Notes: generated by a model not told the origin, from the sequence alone. Shown: positions 8,235 through 17,564, counted from the first letter of the stretch. The stretch: 64,000 nt of DNA from an uncultured Bacilli bacterium (GCA_934095845.1 CAKOKS010000004.1:7762-71761), one strand, 5' to 3'. A program made the numbers and translations.

Positions 8235-8527
8235 TGGATGTCCTAGCTACCGTTTTACCAATCGTTATAGATATTTTACTGATAACTCTACTAGTAGTAA
8301 GTATTATATTGGTAATAAAATGCATATATATTATTAATAAAGCAAAAAGAATCGTTGATAATGTAGAAACAAAGGTTAATAGTTTAAATGGTGTATTTAA
8401 TGTAGTAAATATTATCAGTGATAGAATGGAAAGTATATCAATGTCAATTATTAATTTCTTTGAAGGATTAATAATGAAATTTATAAAAAAGGATAAAGAA
8501 GGAGAAGATGAAAATGAAGAAGAGTAA
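8234..8527 (+). CDS. Small single-pass membrane protein
   Basis: A 97-residue protein with one strong transmembrane helix (VLPIVIDILLITLLVVSIIL) close to the N-terminus, then an amphipathic helix region (KAKRIVDNVETKVNSLNGV) and an acidic tail. The layout resembles DUF948-type proteins, which commonly pair with YtxH proteins, as here. Start and stop overlap with the genes on both sides, which implies translational coupling. Confidence 0.65.
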   Translation: MDVLATVLPIVIDILLITLLVVSIILVIKCIYIINKAKRIVDNVETKVNSLNGVFNVVNIISDRMESISMSIINFFEGLIMKFIKKDKEGEDENEEE

Positions 8528-8909
8528 ATTAGGAGCTTTAGTAGCTGGTATTGGAATAGGAGCAGCAGCAGGAATGTTACTTGCACCTAAAAGTGGAGAA
8601 GAAACAAGAAAAGATATTCAAAAAAAAGCTAAACAAATTGGAAAGAAAGTAAAAGATATTGACTTAAATCAAGTAAAAGAAGATTTAGTAAAAGAATTTG
8701 ATAAATTCAAAAATGAAATGAAAGACATGGATAAAGAAAAAGCCATGAAACTTGCTAAAGAACAAGGAACTAAACTACTTGATAAGTGTGAAGATCTAAT
8801 TACTATGGCTAAAGAAAAAAGTGCACCAATGATAGAAAAAACTGGAAAAGATATTAAGAAAAAGCTTTCTGAAATGCTAGCTGATGCATCTGAAAAACTA
8901 AGTGAATAA
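8514..8909 (+). CDS. YtxH-domain protein
   Basis: A 131-residue protein with a Gly/Ala-rich N-terminal membrane segment (LGALVAGIGIGAAAGMLLAP) followed directly by KSGEETRKDI, the signature of the YtxH (gas-vesicle-like/general stress) family. The rest is Lys/Glu-rich helix with heptad character. The ATG at 8514 is chosen over 8508 because AAGGAG then has a normal nine-base spacing. It overlaps the previous gene by 14 bases and is followed by a terminator, so it ends the operon. Confidence 0.8.
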   Translation: MKKSKLGALVAGIGIGAAAGMLLAPKSGEETRKDIQKKAKQIGKKVKDIDLNQVKEDLVKEFDKFKNEMKDMDKEKAMKLAKEQGTKLLDKCEDLITMAKEKSAPMIEKTGKDIKKKLSEMLADASEKLSE

Positions 8910-8921
8910 AAATAAACTATA

Positions 8922-8945
8922 AAGCAACTATCATGTTGCTTTTTT
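8922..8945 (+). terminator. Intrinsic terminator
   Basis: AAGCAAC (8922-8928), TATCAT loop, GTTGCTT (8935-8941) and a T run. The same hairpin, with the same loop, recurs at 12752-12776. Confidence 0.85.
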
Positions 8946-9010
8946 ATATTGAGTTTTCTTTACTTTAAAATGTAATTTTGATATATTTAACTTAATAATA
9001 GAGGTGTAAT

Positions 9011-10897
9011 ATGCTTGAGTTAAAAAATGTTAATAAAGTTGTAAATAATAAGAAAATACTTGATGATATAAATATTAAAATACCTAGTACTGGATTAACT
9101 ATAATATCTGGTAAAAGTGGAAGTGGAAAAACAACATTACTTAATGTAATTAATTCTTTAGATAAAGATTATGATGGTGAAGTACTTTATGATGGAAGAA
9201 AACTATCAGTTGAAGATTTTAGTAATGTATTTCAAGACTATAACTTATTTGAAGAACTTACAGTAATTGAAAATCTTAATATTTATAATAATTTAAAAGA
9301 AGTAGATGAATTATTAGAAAAACTAAATATAAAAAGTTTAAAAAATAAAAAAGTATATACGCTTTCAGGTGGAGAAAAAAGAAGAGTATCTATTGCCAGA
9401 GCTTTATTAAAGAAATCTAAAATAATGATACTAGATGAACCTACATCTTCTTTGGATGAAGAAAATACTAAAAATGTTTTAAATATTTTAAAGGATTATT
9501 CTAAAAATCATTTAGTAATAATTTCTACTCATGAAATAATACAACCAGAAATAATTGATTCTTATATAGAAATAATTGCTGGTAAAGCTCAAATTAAGTA
9601 TATAAAGGAATCTAATAATTTAGCACTTGATGAAAGTATTACAATAAATAATAGTTTTATAGATAAAATTACAAATTTGTTTTTTACTAGATATAAACTT
9701 AGTTCATTTTTATCCATTTTATTTATGTCTATATTAATTTCTTTTGTTTTGTTTTCTTCATTTATGTGTAAATTTGATTTTGCTAAAATTCAAGCTAAAA
9801 CTAATGAAAAAGAATCTGTTAATACTTTAGTTTATTATTCTAATGATGAAAACAAATATACTGGAGTTAGATATTATAATGATAAATATTATAATTTAAG
9901 TATAAATACAAATATGGATGTACCATTTTATTACTTATATGTTCCAAATTGTAATTATTTTGTTTATAATGATGATTTTTTAACAGGAGATATTATTGGT
10001 AATATTCCAACTGAAAAAAATGAAATAATGATTTATCAAATTCTTGCTGAAATGATTATGTATTATGGAATTCTTACTGACAATGGAATATACAAACCTA
10101 ATAATGTGAATGATATAATAGGTAAATCGGTTAGAATTAATGATATAAATGTCTCAATATCAGGAATAATCTTAAATGATTTATCTAGTTATAATAATTT
10201 AAAGAATGATTATAATTTAGAACTTAATTTAGAAAAAAATATGTTTGCAAGTAAATATGATTATTATAAAAATATGATTTTAGTTAGTAATGACTTTGAT
10301 AGTTATATGAACGAATTTATAACAAATAAAAAAAGTAAATTAACAAATATTAGTTATATTGTTAAAAACGATTATCAAGAACAACTAAATGTATTAGAGA
10401 AAATAAAAGTAGATAATTCAAGATTTCCTAAAAAACTTAATATAATTGGAACTTTTTACAGTGATATTATTGCTGAAACTTTATATTTTCCATACATAGT
10501 AAGTAATGTAATTAAATTAATAAGTCCTTTAATAATGATTATATTAATTATATTTGTAGTAATATTTGTAGAAAATATACTTGTTAAAAATAACAAAGAA
10601 ATTGGAATACTTGTAATATTAGGATTTAAGAAAAAAGATATAAATAAATTGATAATTAGTTATACAATAAAATATATTTTATATTCTTTATTATTAAGTG
10701 GTATTTTGTTAAGTTTTGCAAGTATAAGTTTAAATTTATATTATTCTAAAGTAGTTGAATTTTATTTACATCCATTTATATTTAATTTTGAATTAGAGTA
10801 TCCTTTAGTAATCCTATTTACAACTTTAATTATATGTATAATTGTAATAATTAAAAATAATAAGAAAAATTATATTATGGAAGTAAGAAATGATTAG
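9011..10897 (+). CDS. ABC transporter: ATPase fused to FtsX-like permease (MacB-like), copy 1
   Basis: A 628-residue fusion. Residues 1-210 are an ABC ATPase of the LolD/MacB type with Walker A (SGKSGSGKTTLLN), Q-loop (FQDYNLFEE), signature (LSGGEKRRVS), Walker B (IMILDEPTSS) and H-loop (STHE). After it come one transmembrane helix near residue 230, a large extracytoplasmic domain and three further helices near the C-terminus, as in FtsX-family permeases. Such type VII ABC machines use mechanotransmission to expel peptides, antibiotics or lipoproteins rather than transport through the membrane. It lies eight bases before a second gene of the same build. The two may form a heterodimer. The substrate cannot be told. 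Confidence 0.85.
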   Translation: MLELKNVNKVVNNKKILDDINIKIPSTGLTIISGKSGSGKTTLLNVINSLDKDYDGEVLYDGRKLSVEDFSNVFQDYNLFEELTVIENLNIYNNLKEVDELLEKLNIKSLKNKKVYTLSGGEKRRVSIARALLKKSKIMILDEPTSSLDEENTKNVLNILKDYSKNHLVIISTHEIIQPEIIDSYIEIIAGKAQIKYIKESNNLALDESITINNSFIDKITNLFFTRYKLSSFLSILFMSILISFVLFSSFMCKFDFAKIQAKTNEKESVNTLVYYSNDENKYTGVRYYNDKYYNLSINTNMDVPFYYLYVPNCNYFVYNDDFLTGDIIGNIPTEKNEIMIYQILAEMIMYYGILTDNGIYKPNNVNDIIGKSVRINDINVSISGIILNDLSSYNNLKNDYNLELNLEKNMFASKYDYYKNMILVSNDFDSYMNEFITNKKSKLTNISYIVKNDYQEQLNVLEKIKVDNSRFPKKLNIIGTFYSDIIAETLYFPYIVSNVIKLISPLIMIILIIFVVIFVENILVKNNKEIGILVILGFKKKDINKLIISYTIKYILYSLLLSGILLSFASISLNLYYSKVVEFYLHPFIFNFELEYPLVILFTTLIICIIVIIKNNKKNYIMEVRND

Positions 10898-10905
10898 GTG
10901 ATAAT

Positions 10906-12753
10906 ATGCTTGAATTAAAAAATGTTAGTAAAATTTACAATGATTCAAAAGTGGCTTTACAAAATATAAATTTAAAACTTGCTGATACTGGATTCGTTCT
11001 TATTAATGGTAAAAGTGGAAGTGGAAAGACAACTTTTTTGAATTTAATTGGAAATATAATTTTGCCTACAAAAGGTGAAGTTACCTATAATAATAAAAAT
11101 ATAAATGAGATAAAAAAATATACTTATAAATATATAAGTTATATTTTTCAGGATTATAATTTATTCAGTTCTTTAAATGTGTTAGAAAATATTCGATTTT
11201 TAAATAAAAATGCCAATAAAGAACTTATTAAGAATTTTCAAATTGAAGATATTTTAGATAAAAAAGTTAATGAAATTTCCGGTGGTGAAGCAAGAAGAGT
11301 TGCTGTTATTCGTTCAATTATTAATAATTCTAAAATAATTTTATGTGATGAACCAACTGCTTCTTTAGATTTAGATAATGAAAAAAAGATATTAGAATTA
11401 TTAAAAGAAAAAAGTAAAAATTCTTTAGTCATTGTTGTAAGTCATCACTTAGATGTTATAAAACCTTATGCTGATCGAATTATAACTTTAGAAAATGGAA
11501 ATGTTATAGAAGATAAGATTATAAGTAATGAAGAGAAATTAATAAATCAAGACAAATTAGCTAAAAAAAGAAAAAGTTTAATATATTTAACTTTTAAAAG
11601 AATTAAAGAAAATAAATCTATGTTTATTTTAAATACTTTAATATTAATGTTCTTGTTTTTTCTATATATTTTAAGTTTAAGTTTTAAAAATATTGATTTT
11701 AATAAAATGGAAATAGATTTAATGAAAGATAATAATTTTCATAAACTTTATAGTGAAGTTAGTAATGAACATTTTAATAAAGTTTATGAAGTCTTTGATG
11801 ATACGGATCTTATGTCTTTTTCAGTAGGAAGTGGAGAATATAATATTTATTATAAAAATGATTTTAATAATGTTAGTTATACAGAATATGATAACAATTA
11901 TGATAGTAATTTGTTGGGTAATAAACCTATTAATAAAAATGAATTAGTAATAAATGAATATCTATTTGAATGTTTTAATAAATTTGGGATAGAAAATAAA
12001 GATAAAATATACATATATCCAAAAAATATTGAAGATGTTATCGGACTTGAAATATTAATCAATAATGAAATCTATAAAATTACTGGAGTACTTAAAGAAG
12101 ATTTAAATAGATATAGTAGTTTAAAAAATTTAACTAATTCACAGGGTATGGAAAAGTTAGTTAATATATTTGAAGATGACATTATTAGAAGTAATTTTGT
12201 TTATGTTAATAAGTCTTTCTTTAATGATAAAGATATCAATTTAATAAGTTATTTCTTTTATAGTAATGATTATAAAGAACTATTAAAAATAAAAAATAAT
12301 TATCGAAATATTGAAAGTTCAGTTACATCTGTAATGGAAGAAAATCATAATATTTTAAATACATTAAAATTAATAAGTAAATATTCATTTTATATAATAA
12401 TAGTTATTTTAATTATAAATTTATCAATAACAAATATGAATTCAATAAGCAATTATGAAAAAGAAAATAAAATATTATATTTCATGGGATTTAGTAAATT
12501 TAAGATTACCAATATTTATTTTTTAGATATTTTTACAAAAGTCTTTTGGTCATCTATATTAGGAATTGTTTTTATGTTTTGTTTTGATGAAATATTAAAT
12601 TATATTATGACAATAAATAATCGTATAACTTTTAACTTATTAAAAGTGGATTTTAATCTTTTACTACTTGTTTCTTTATTAAACTTGTTTATTGTAATAT
12701 TAAGTTATATTTCTTCTTTAATAATAATACATAAAAATATAAAGTGTGAATAA
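10906..12753 (+). CDS. ABC transporter: ATPase fused to FtsX-like permease (MacB-like), copy 2
   Basis: A 615-residue paralog of the preceding gene. The motifs are Walker A (NGKSGSGKTTFLN), Q-loop (FQDYNLFSS), signature (ISGGEARRVA), Walker B (IILCDEPTAS) and H-loop (VSHH). The permease part has the same four-helix FtsX layout with a roughly 240-residue extracytoplasmic domain. Both ATPase sites look intact, so an active heterodimer with two working sites is plausible. The pair shares nearly identical starts (MLELKNV) and the same terminator hairpin as the operon upstream. Confidence 0.85.
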   Translation: MLELKNVSKIYNDSKVALQNINLKLADTGFVLINGKSGSGKTTFLNLIGNIILPTKGEVTYNNKNINEIKKYTYKYISYIFQDYNLFSSLNVLENIRFLNKNANKELIKNFQIEDILDKKVNEISGGEARRVAVIRSIINNSKIILCDEPTASLDLDNEKKILELLKEKSKNSLVIVVSHHLDVIKPYADRIITLENGNVIEDKIISNEEKLINQDKLAKKRKSLIYLTFKRIKENKSMFILNTLILMFLFFLYILSLSFKNIDFNKMEIDLMKDNNFHKLYSEVSNEHFNKVYEVFDDTDLMSFSVGSGEYNIYYKNDFNNVSYTEYDNNYDSNLLGNKPINKNELVINEYLFECFNKFGIENKDKIYIYPKNIEDVIGLEILINNEIYKITGVLKEDLNRYSSLKNLTNSQGMEKLVNIFEDDIIRSNFVYVNKSFFNDKDINLISYFFYSNDYKELLKIKNNYRNIESSVTSVMEENHNILNTLKLISKYSFYIIIVILIINLSITNMNSISNYEKENKILYFMGFSKFKITNIYFLDIFTKVFWSSILGIVFMFCFDEILNYIMTINNRITFNLLKVDFNLLLLVSLLNLFIVILSYISSLIIIHKNIKCE

Positions 12754-12776
12754 GCAACTATCATGTTGCTTTTTTA
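12752..12776 (+). terminator. Intrinsic terminator of the ABC pair
   Basis: AAGCAAC / GTTGCTT stem with TATCAT loop and T run. The stem and loop match those at 8922, and the first arm overlaps the TAA stop. Confidence 0.85.
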
Positions 12777-12817
12777 TTTGTAAAAAAGTATAATAACTAT
12801 AGAATAGGAGAGCTCTT

Positions 12818-13756
12818 ATGAAAGATGAAATCATTGATATAGATACAGAAAATAAACAAGATAATTTAGATAAAACAGAGATAATTGATATAGTAAGTCC
12901 TGATAATGAAAATAATGAATTAGATGTAGAACAAGAAAAAAACGATACGGTTCAAAAAATTAGTCAAAGTAATATAGATGAAAATAAAAGTGAGAATCAA
13001 ATAGAAAATAATAATAATGAAAATAACGAAGAAACACTTAATGCTAATGATCTAAAAAAATCTAAAAAGATTAAATTTAAGCTTCCTACAATAAGTTTAA
13101 AACATGTAACAAGTGTTCCTAAAAATGTTTGTATTATTGGTTTAATCGTATTTTTTACTGTTGGTTTATTAATCGGTAAAATGTTCTTTTCTAAAAACTA
13201 TTGTGCTGTTACTACAACTAGAGCTACTGAAAATAAAAAGTTTGTAGCTGATGGAAAAAATAATATAACTGAAGTAGGTAATTTTAAATATCAAGTACCA
13301 AATTCTTATATATATGATAAAGATTCAAATTATTTACTTGTTTATGATAAAGATGGTTTATTTAAAATAACTATTAGAAGTTTAAAAGGTAGTTATGATG
13401 ATTTAATTCTATCTAAAGTTTCAATTAAAGAAAGTGTAAAAGAACAAGGATATGTTGTAAACGATGTTAAAGAATTAGTAGTTAATAACAATAATCATTT
13501 AGTTTTAGAACTTACAGATAATACATATAATCATTTAATTAGTTTTACAAAAGGAAATGATGAATATATATTTTATATAGATATTGTTACAACTAGTAAT
13601 GATATTGATTCAACTATTTTAAATACAGCTGAAGATATTGTAAGAAATGCAGAATATGTTGAAAAAGTAAATGCTCTTGAAAGTATGAGGAAAGTTGATG
13701 TTGCTGATATATCTTTAAAAGCAGCAAGTGAATACAAAAAAGCAACTTCTAAATAA
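12818..13756 (+). CDS. Single-pass membrane protein with acidic cytoplasmic region
   Basis: A 312-residue protein not matched to a known family. Residues 1-95 are Asn/Glu/Asp-rich and likely disordered. A transmembrane helix follows (VCIIGLIVFFTVGLLIGKMF, near residue 110). The roughly 180-residue extracytoplasmic domain is a mixed alpha/beta fold (FKYQVPNSYIYDKDSNYLLV, then ISFTKGNDEYIFYIDIV). The outer domain resembles generic stress or anti-sigma-like sensors in outline only. It has GGAG-type spacing upstream (AGGAG, 12806-12810) and is monocistronic ahead of the T-box. Confidence 0.65.
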   Translation: MKDEIIDIDTENKQDNLDKTEIIDIVSPDNENNELDVEQEKNDTVQKISQSNIDENKSENQIENNNNENNEETLNANDLKKSKKIKFKLPTISLKHVTSVPKNVCIIGLIVFFTVGLLIGKMFFSKNYCAVTTTRATENKKFVADGKNNITEVGNFKYQVPNSYIYDKDSNYLLVYDKDGLFKITIRSLKGSYDDLILSKVSIKESVKEQGYVVNDVKELVVNNNNHLVLELTDNTYNHLISFTKGNDEYIFYIDIVTTSNDIDSTILNTAEDIVRNAEYVEKVNALESMRKVDVADISLKAASEYKKATSK

Positions 13757-13762
13757 AACTCA

Positions 13763-13791
13763 TTGACTTAAATTATTTTATCATATATAAT
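13763..13791 (+). promoter_or_regulatory. Sigma-A promoter of the T-box/tyrS operon
   Basis: TTGACT (13763-13768), 17 bases, TATAAT (13786-13791). Transcription would start near 13798. Confidence 0.8.
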
Positions 13792-13797
13792 TTATTT

Positions 13798-13933
13798 AAT
13801 TGATGTTGAAAAAGAGTTACGCCTTTGGAGTCAAATCGTATTATTCGCGTTAAGAATTATAGAGTGTATGAGCAATCATAAATTAAGGTGGTACCACGGA
13901 AATATTCGTCCTTAAATTATGGTTGTTTTTTTG
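13798..13933 (+). promoter_or_regulatory. T-box leader (probably tyrosine-responsive), compact
   Basis: The T-box sequence AAGGTGGTACCACGG (13885-13899) is present. The terminator arms CATAAATTAAGG (13877-13888) and CCTTAAATTATG (13910-13921) precede a T run, so antitermination by uncharged tRNA is expected. Tyrosine is inferred from tyrS in the operon. TAC at 13818-13820 (GAGTTACGCC) could be the specifier, but I cannot prove it. Only about 88 bases separate the predicted start from the T-box, so Stem I must be short. Confidence 0.8.
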
Positions 13934-13947
13934 TGGAGGTTTTGGTT

Positions 13948-14580
13948 ATGTTAAAAAGAATTATTTTTGATGTAGATGGCACCTTAATTGATGTTATGAA
14001 TTTTAGACTTCTAGTTGAAAGAATGTTAAAAGAAAAAGGTATTTCATATACAGAAGAAGATCTTGATGCTTATATGTTAGCTATACAAACTTATGAAGAT
14101 GAATACATTAATTATGATTTTAATAATTACCTTGAACATATTAAAAGCAATTGTGGTTTAGATATAGATGCAGAATATATGAAAGCTTTTCTAAATAGGG
14201 CTAGTGAGTATGTTCCAGAAGTAGGATCGTCAATTGGTCTTAGAAATACACTTGAATATTTAAAGGAAAAATATGAATTAGTTGTATTAACGAATTATTT
14301 TAGAAAAGTTCAAGAAAATAGATTAAGAAATTTTGGGATTCTTAGTTATTTTGATGAAATCTATGGAGGAGATTCAATTATTAAACCAGCAACTGAAGCA
14401 TTTAGAATAGCACAAGGAAATAATAAAAGAAGTGAATGTCTAATGATTGGAGATTCTTTACAATTAGATTACTTAGGTGCAATAAATTTTGGAATGGATG
14501 CAATATTAATTGATAAAACAATAGATAAATCTACACCAAATAAAATTAAAAGTGTAAAAGAATTAAAACATATATTATAG
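13948..14580 (+). CDS. HAD-superfamily hydrolase
   Basis: A 210-residue HAD phosphatase. Motif I is FDVDGTLIDV at the start, motif II VVLTNYF, motif III lysine in KPATEAF and motif IV IGDSLQLDYLGA, all intact. The cap is helical, as in PGMB/YjjG-like members, so it probably acts on a small phosphorylated metabolite. The ATG at 13948 follows GGAGG (13935-13939) by eight bases. An upstream in-frame GTG lies inside the T-box terminator and is rejected. It shares the T-box operon with tyrS, with the tyrS ribosome site overlapping its stop codon. Confidence 0.85.
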   Translation: MLKRIIFDVDGTLIDVMNFRLLVERMLKEKGISYTEEDLDAYMLAIQTYEDEYINYDFNNYLEHIKSNCGLDIDAEYMKAFLNRASEYVPEVGSSIGLRNTLEYLKEKYELVVLTNYFRKVQENRLRNFGILSYFDEIYGGDSIIKPATEAFRIAQGNNKRSECLMIGDSLQLDYLGAINFGMDAILIDKTIDKSTPNKIKSVKELKHIL

Positions 14581-14591
14581 GAGGAAAATTT

Positions 14592-15818
14592 ATGAAATGT
14601 TTTGAAGATTTAAAATGGAGAGGATTAATAAAAGATATATCAAGTCCTGAACTTGAAGAAAAATTAAATAATGAGAGTTTAACTTTTTATATTGGAACAG
14701 ATCCAACTGCTGATTCTATGCATATTGGACACTTTTCATCATTTTTAATTGCTACACGTTTAGCAAAATATGGACATAAACCAATATTGCTTGTAGGTGG
14801 AGCAACTGGTCTTATAGGAGATCCTAAACCTAGTCAAGAAAGAAAAATGATTACTAGAGAAGAAGTTAATAAGAACGTTGAAGGATTAACTAAACAAGCT
14901 CATGATATATTTGGATTTGATGTAGTTAATAACTATGACTGGATTAAAGATATTAGTGTAATTGATTTCTTAAGAGATTATGGTAAATATATAAATGTTA
15001 ATTATATGTTAGATAAAGATATAATTAAAAGAAGACTTGAAAGTGGTATAACTTTCTGTGAATTTGCATATACACTTTTACAAGGTTTAGACTTTGTTAC
15101 ATTAAATAAAAATTATGGAGTAACTTTACAAGTTGCAGGTTCTGATCAATGGGGAAATATCACAACAGGTATTGAACTTTCTCGTAAAATGGAAGGACCA
15201 GAATTATATGGAATGACAATGCCTTTAGTATTAGATGCTAATGGTGTTAAATTTGGTAAAACTGAAGGTAATGCTTTATGGCTTGATAAAACTAAAACTT
15301 CATCTTATGAATTATTTCAATACTTAATTAATTCAGATGATGCATGTGTAATTGATTATTTAAAGAAACTTACTTTCTTAAGTAAAGAAGAAATTGAAAG
15401 TATTGAAGAAGAACAAAAAGCTCATCCTGAAGAAAGAAAAGCTCAAAATGCTCTTGCTCGTGAAGTAATAACTTTCTTACATGGAGAAGATGAATATAAT
15501 AAAGCTTTAAAAATAAGTCGTGATTTATTTAGTGGTAATATTAAAGACTTAACTATTGATGAGATACGTGATGGATTTAAAGATGTTCCAAGTTTCTCAA
15601 TAACTGAAGATTTAACTTTAATAGACTTACTTGTAAATAATAGTATTGCATCAAGTAAAAGAGAAGCAAGAGAATTTATAAATGCTGGAAGTATAACTAT
15701 AAATGGAGAAAAAGTGACTGATGAAAGTGTTATAATTGATAAAACTTATGCAATAGAAAATGAAGTAGTAGTTATTAGAAGAGGAAAGAAAAAATATTAT
15801 TTAGGAATAATTAAATAA
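14592..15818 (+). CDS. tyrS: Tyrosyl-tRNA synthetase
   Basis: A 408-residue class I synthetase. The HIGH motif is in GTDPTADSMHIGHFSSF (residues 32-48), tyrosine-binding residues in AGSDQWGNI, and the KMSKS loop appears as KFGKTEGNALWL, typical of bacterial TyrRS. The C-terminal S4 RNA-binding domain (SSKREAREFINAGSITINGE) is present. It charges tRNA-Tyr in the cytoplasm. Expression is presumably governed by the T-box upstream of the HAD gene. Confidence 0.95.
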   Translation: MKCFEDLKWRGLIKDISSPELEEKLNNESLTFYIGTDPTADSMHIGHFSSFLIATRLAKYGHKPILLVGGATGLIGDPKPSQERKMITREEVNKNVEGLTKQAHDIFGFDVVNNYDWIKDISVIDFLRDYGKYINVNYMLDKDIIKRRLESGITFCEFAYTLLQGLDFVTLNKNYGVTLQVAGSDQWGNITTGIELSRKMEGPELYGMTMPLVLDANGVKFGKTEGNALWLDKTKTSSYELFQYLINSDDACVIDYLKKLTFLSKEEIESIEEEQKAHPEERKAQNALAREVITFLHGEDEYNKALKISRDLFSGNIKDLTIDEIRDGFKDVPSFSITEDLTLIDLLVNNSIASSKREAREFINAGSITINGEKVTDESVIIDKTYAIENEVVVIRRGKKKYYLGIIK

Positions 15819-15839
15819 TATATATTTGTGGGGAAATTT

Positions 15840-16298
15840 ATGGATATAAAGATTGCTTTGGTTGATTTATCAACAATGATAAGTGATAATCGTGATGAAG
15901 TACTATATATAATTAAAGATTATTTGTCTTTACGTTTTTCTTTATCAAAAAGAAAAAATGATGATAATCTAGCTAATATTCTTGATTGTTTAGATGAAAG
16001 ATATAAAGAAATATTAGAAGAACTTGATAATGAATATTCTATTCTTTGGAATGTTGCTAATTATTTAACAAATTATATTGGATATTCAGAAGAAACTGGA
16101 GAATATTTATATAACTATGTTCAAGAATTAATTGAAACAGCAGAATCAAGGGTAATGTATGAAACATTTTTATATAAATGGTATTTAGATATTGCAAATA
16201 GTCCACTTAAAAATACAAAAGAATTTGATTTTCCAAAATATGAAGAACAAATAAGTAGAAGTGATGTTATAAAATTTATGCTTCTACAAAGAATATAA
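15840..16298 (+). CDS. Conserved-looking helical protein, unknown function
   Basis: A 152-residue, predominantly helical, acidic protein that I do not recognise. It begins MDIKIALVDLSTMISDNRDE and contains NILDCLDERYKEILEELDNE and TAESRVMYETFLYKW. No membrane segment or signal is seen. The ATG at 15840 is preferred to the GTG at 15828 because GGGGA then sits upstream at normal spacing. It follows tyrS by 21 bases and ends at a strong bidirectional terminator, so it is likely the last gene of the T-box operon. Confidence 0.6.
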   Translation: MDIKIALVDLSTMISDNRDEVLYIIKDYLSLRFSLSKRKNDDNLANILDCLDERYKEILEELDNEYSILWNVANYLTNYIGYSEETGEYLYNYVQELIETAESRVMYETFLYKWYLDIANSPLKNTKEFDFPKYEEQISRSDVIKFMLLQRI

Positions 16299-16303
16299 AA
16301 ATA

Positions 16304-16328
16304 AAACCATTTCGAGTTGAAATGGTTT
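16304..16328 (+). terminator. Bidirectional terminator
   Basis: AAACCATTTC (16304-16313) and GAAATGGTTT (16319-16328) with a GAGTT loop. It is flanked by A runs upstream and T-rich sequence downstream, serving the convergent genes on both sides. Confidence 0.8.
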
Positions 16329-16650
16329 ATTTTAATTCATTAATGTATTTCTTTAGTGCTCTAGCATCCTGCCCAAATATTATTTTTAATTGATTATCAA
16401 TTTCAACAATACCTTTAGCACCAAGTTTTTGAATTCCTTCTTTATCTACTTTAGATATGTCCTTTAATGTTACTTTAAATCTTGACATATTTACTTTAGT
16501 ATCTAGAATATTATCTTTTCCTCCTAGATATTGTACTAGTTTATTAATCTCTAAGTTAAAGTTTTTATGATTAAGTTTAACTATAACTAAAGATATAATA
16601 ATTAAAACAACTGCAATTATACCATATTGTATTAAATGCGTTAAATTCAT
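16327..16650 (-). CDS. Membrane-anchored PTS EIIB-like domain lacking the active-site Cys
   Basis: A 107-residue protein with one N-terminal transmembrane helix (IQYGIIAVVLIIISLVIVKL) followed by a glucose-type EIIB domain. The blocks LVQYLGGKDNI, SRFKVTLKDISKVDKEGIQ, LGAKGIV and LKIIFGQDARALKKYI follow the EIIB pattern in order. In working EIIB domains the residue four before the conserved Leu/Phe-Arg/Lys strand is the phosphorylated Cys. Here that position reads VNMSRFK, with Asn in place of Cys, so phosphotransfer is not possible by the usual route. It may be a sugar-responsive or structural protein. The start has a GGTG site on the minus strand. Confidence 0.7.
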   Translation of the reverse strand: MNLTHLIQYGIIAVVLIIISLVIVKLNHKNFNLEINKLVQYLGGKDNILDTKVNMSRFKVTLKDISKVDKEGIQKLGAKGIVEIDNQLKIIFGQDARALKKYINELK

Positions 16651-16748
16651 AAATTAATCACCAAAACAATCATACTATAAAAAAATGAAAAAAGCAATTA
16701 TTGACTAAGAGTTTAAATAAATATATAATTTTATTAGGAAGTGATAAT

Positions 16749-17564
16749 GTGAAAAGAATAATATATAGAATACTTGCTTATATAATAGATATTTTATTAG
16801 TAACTTTACTTACTTTTGGAATAACTTATTTACCTTGTTTTAAAAATACAAACCAAAAAGTAGGAGCATATTATGTAAGTTTATCTACAAATGAAGTAAT
16901 GTATAATAATTTAACAAATATATTAGATGATTATTATGAAGATGCTAAAATAAGCGAATCAGAAATGGCTGAAATAAATGATAAATATGTAAATTATGCT
17001 AAATGTTTTAAAGATGTTAAAGTAGAAGAAGAAGTAACTAATAAAATGAAAAGTGATATTGAAACTAATATTAAAAAGACTTATGTAGATACAAAAAATA
17101 ATGTTAGCTATGAAATTAATAAATGTAATATAATTCAAAGTATAATTGGTATAGTTCTTTATATTTTATATTTTGGTGTATTTCAATATTTTATGAAAGG
17201 TCAAACTTTAGGTAAGAAATTATTTAGATTAAAAGTTAAAAAATGTGATGATTCTAAAATCTCTTTATTAAGTTATATCATCCGTACTGTACTTGTATGT
17301 GAAATACTTATAACTGGCCTTGATTTGATTTTCTTACTTACAATGAATAAAAGTATGTATATAACAAGCAATTATTGGATTTTACAAGTTAAATATATTT
17401 ATGAAATACTTTTTATTGTAGTAATGATTATAAGAGATGATAATAGAAGTGTTCATGATTTACTTCTTAATACATGTGTAGTAAGAATGGATAAAGAAGG
17501 AAATGAAATAAAAGAACAATTATTTGAAGAAAAAAATGAAAAAAATATTAATAAAACTAATTAG
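16749..17564 (+). CDS. RDD-family membrane protein
   Basis: A 271-residue membrane protein. It opens with the RDD pattern [20 protein letters not shown], in which the first Arg and the Asp are conserved, and later has [13 protein letters not shown] and [10 protein letters not shown], typical RDD end motifs. About four membrane helices are visible, with a hydrophilic insert of some 80 residues after the first. RDD proteins are poorly understood membrane proteins, some linked to ion or substrate transport. The GTG at 16749 is chosen as start because AGGAAG lies seven bases upstream. It overlaps yidD by 29 bases. Confidence 0.7.
   Translation: MKRIIYRILAYIIDILLVTLLTFGITYLPCFKNTNQKVGAYYVSLSTNEVMYNNLTNILDDYYEDAKISESEMAEINDKYVNYAKCFKDVKVEEEVTNKMKSDIETNIKKTYVDTKNNVSYEINKCNIIQSIIGIVLYILYFGVFQYFMKGQTLGKKLFRLKVKKCDDSKISLLSYIIRTVLVCEILITGLDLIFLLTMNKSMYITSNYWILQVKYIYEILFIVVMIIRDDNRSVHDLLLNTCVVRMDKEGNEIKEQLFEEKNEKNINKTN

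Noticed and set aside
13888..13947. N-terminal extension of the HAD hydrolase starting at a GTG
   Set aside because: The extension would be translated from the T-box terminator stem; the ATG at 13948 has a proper GGAGG site.
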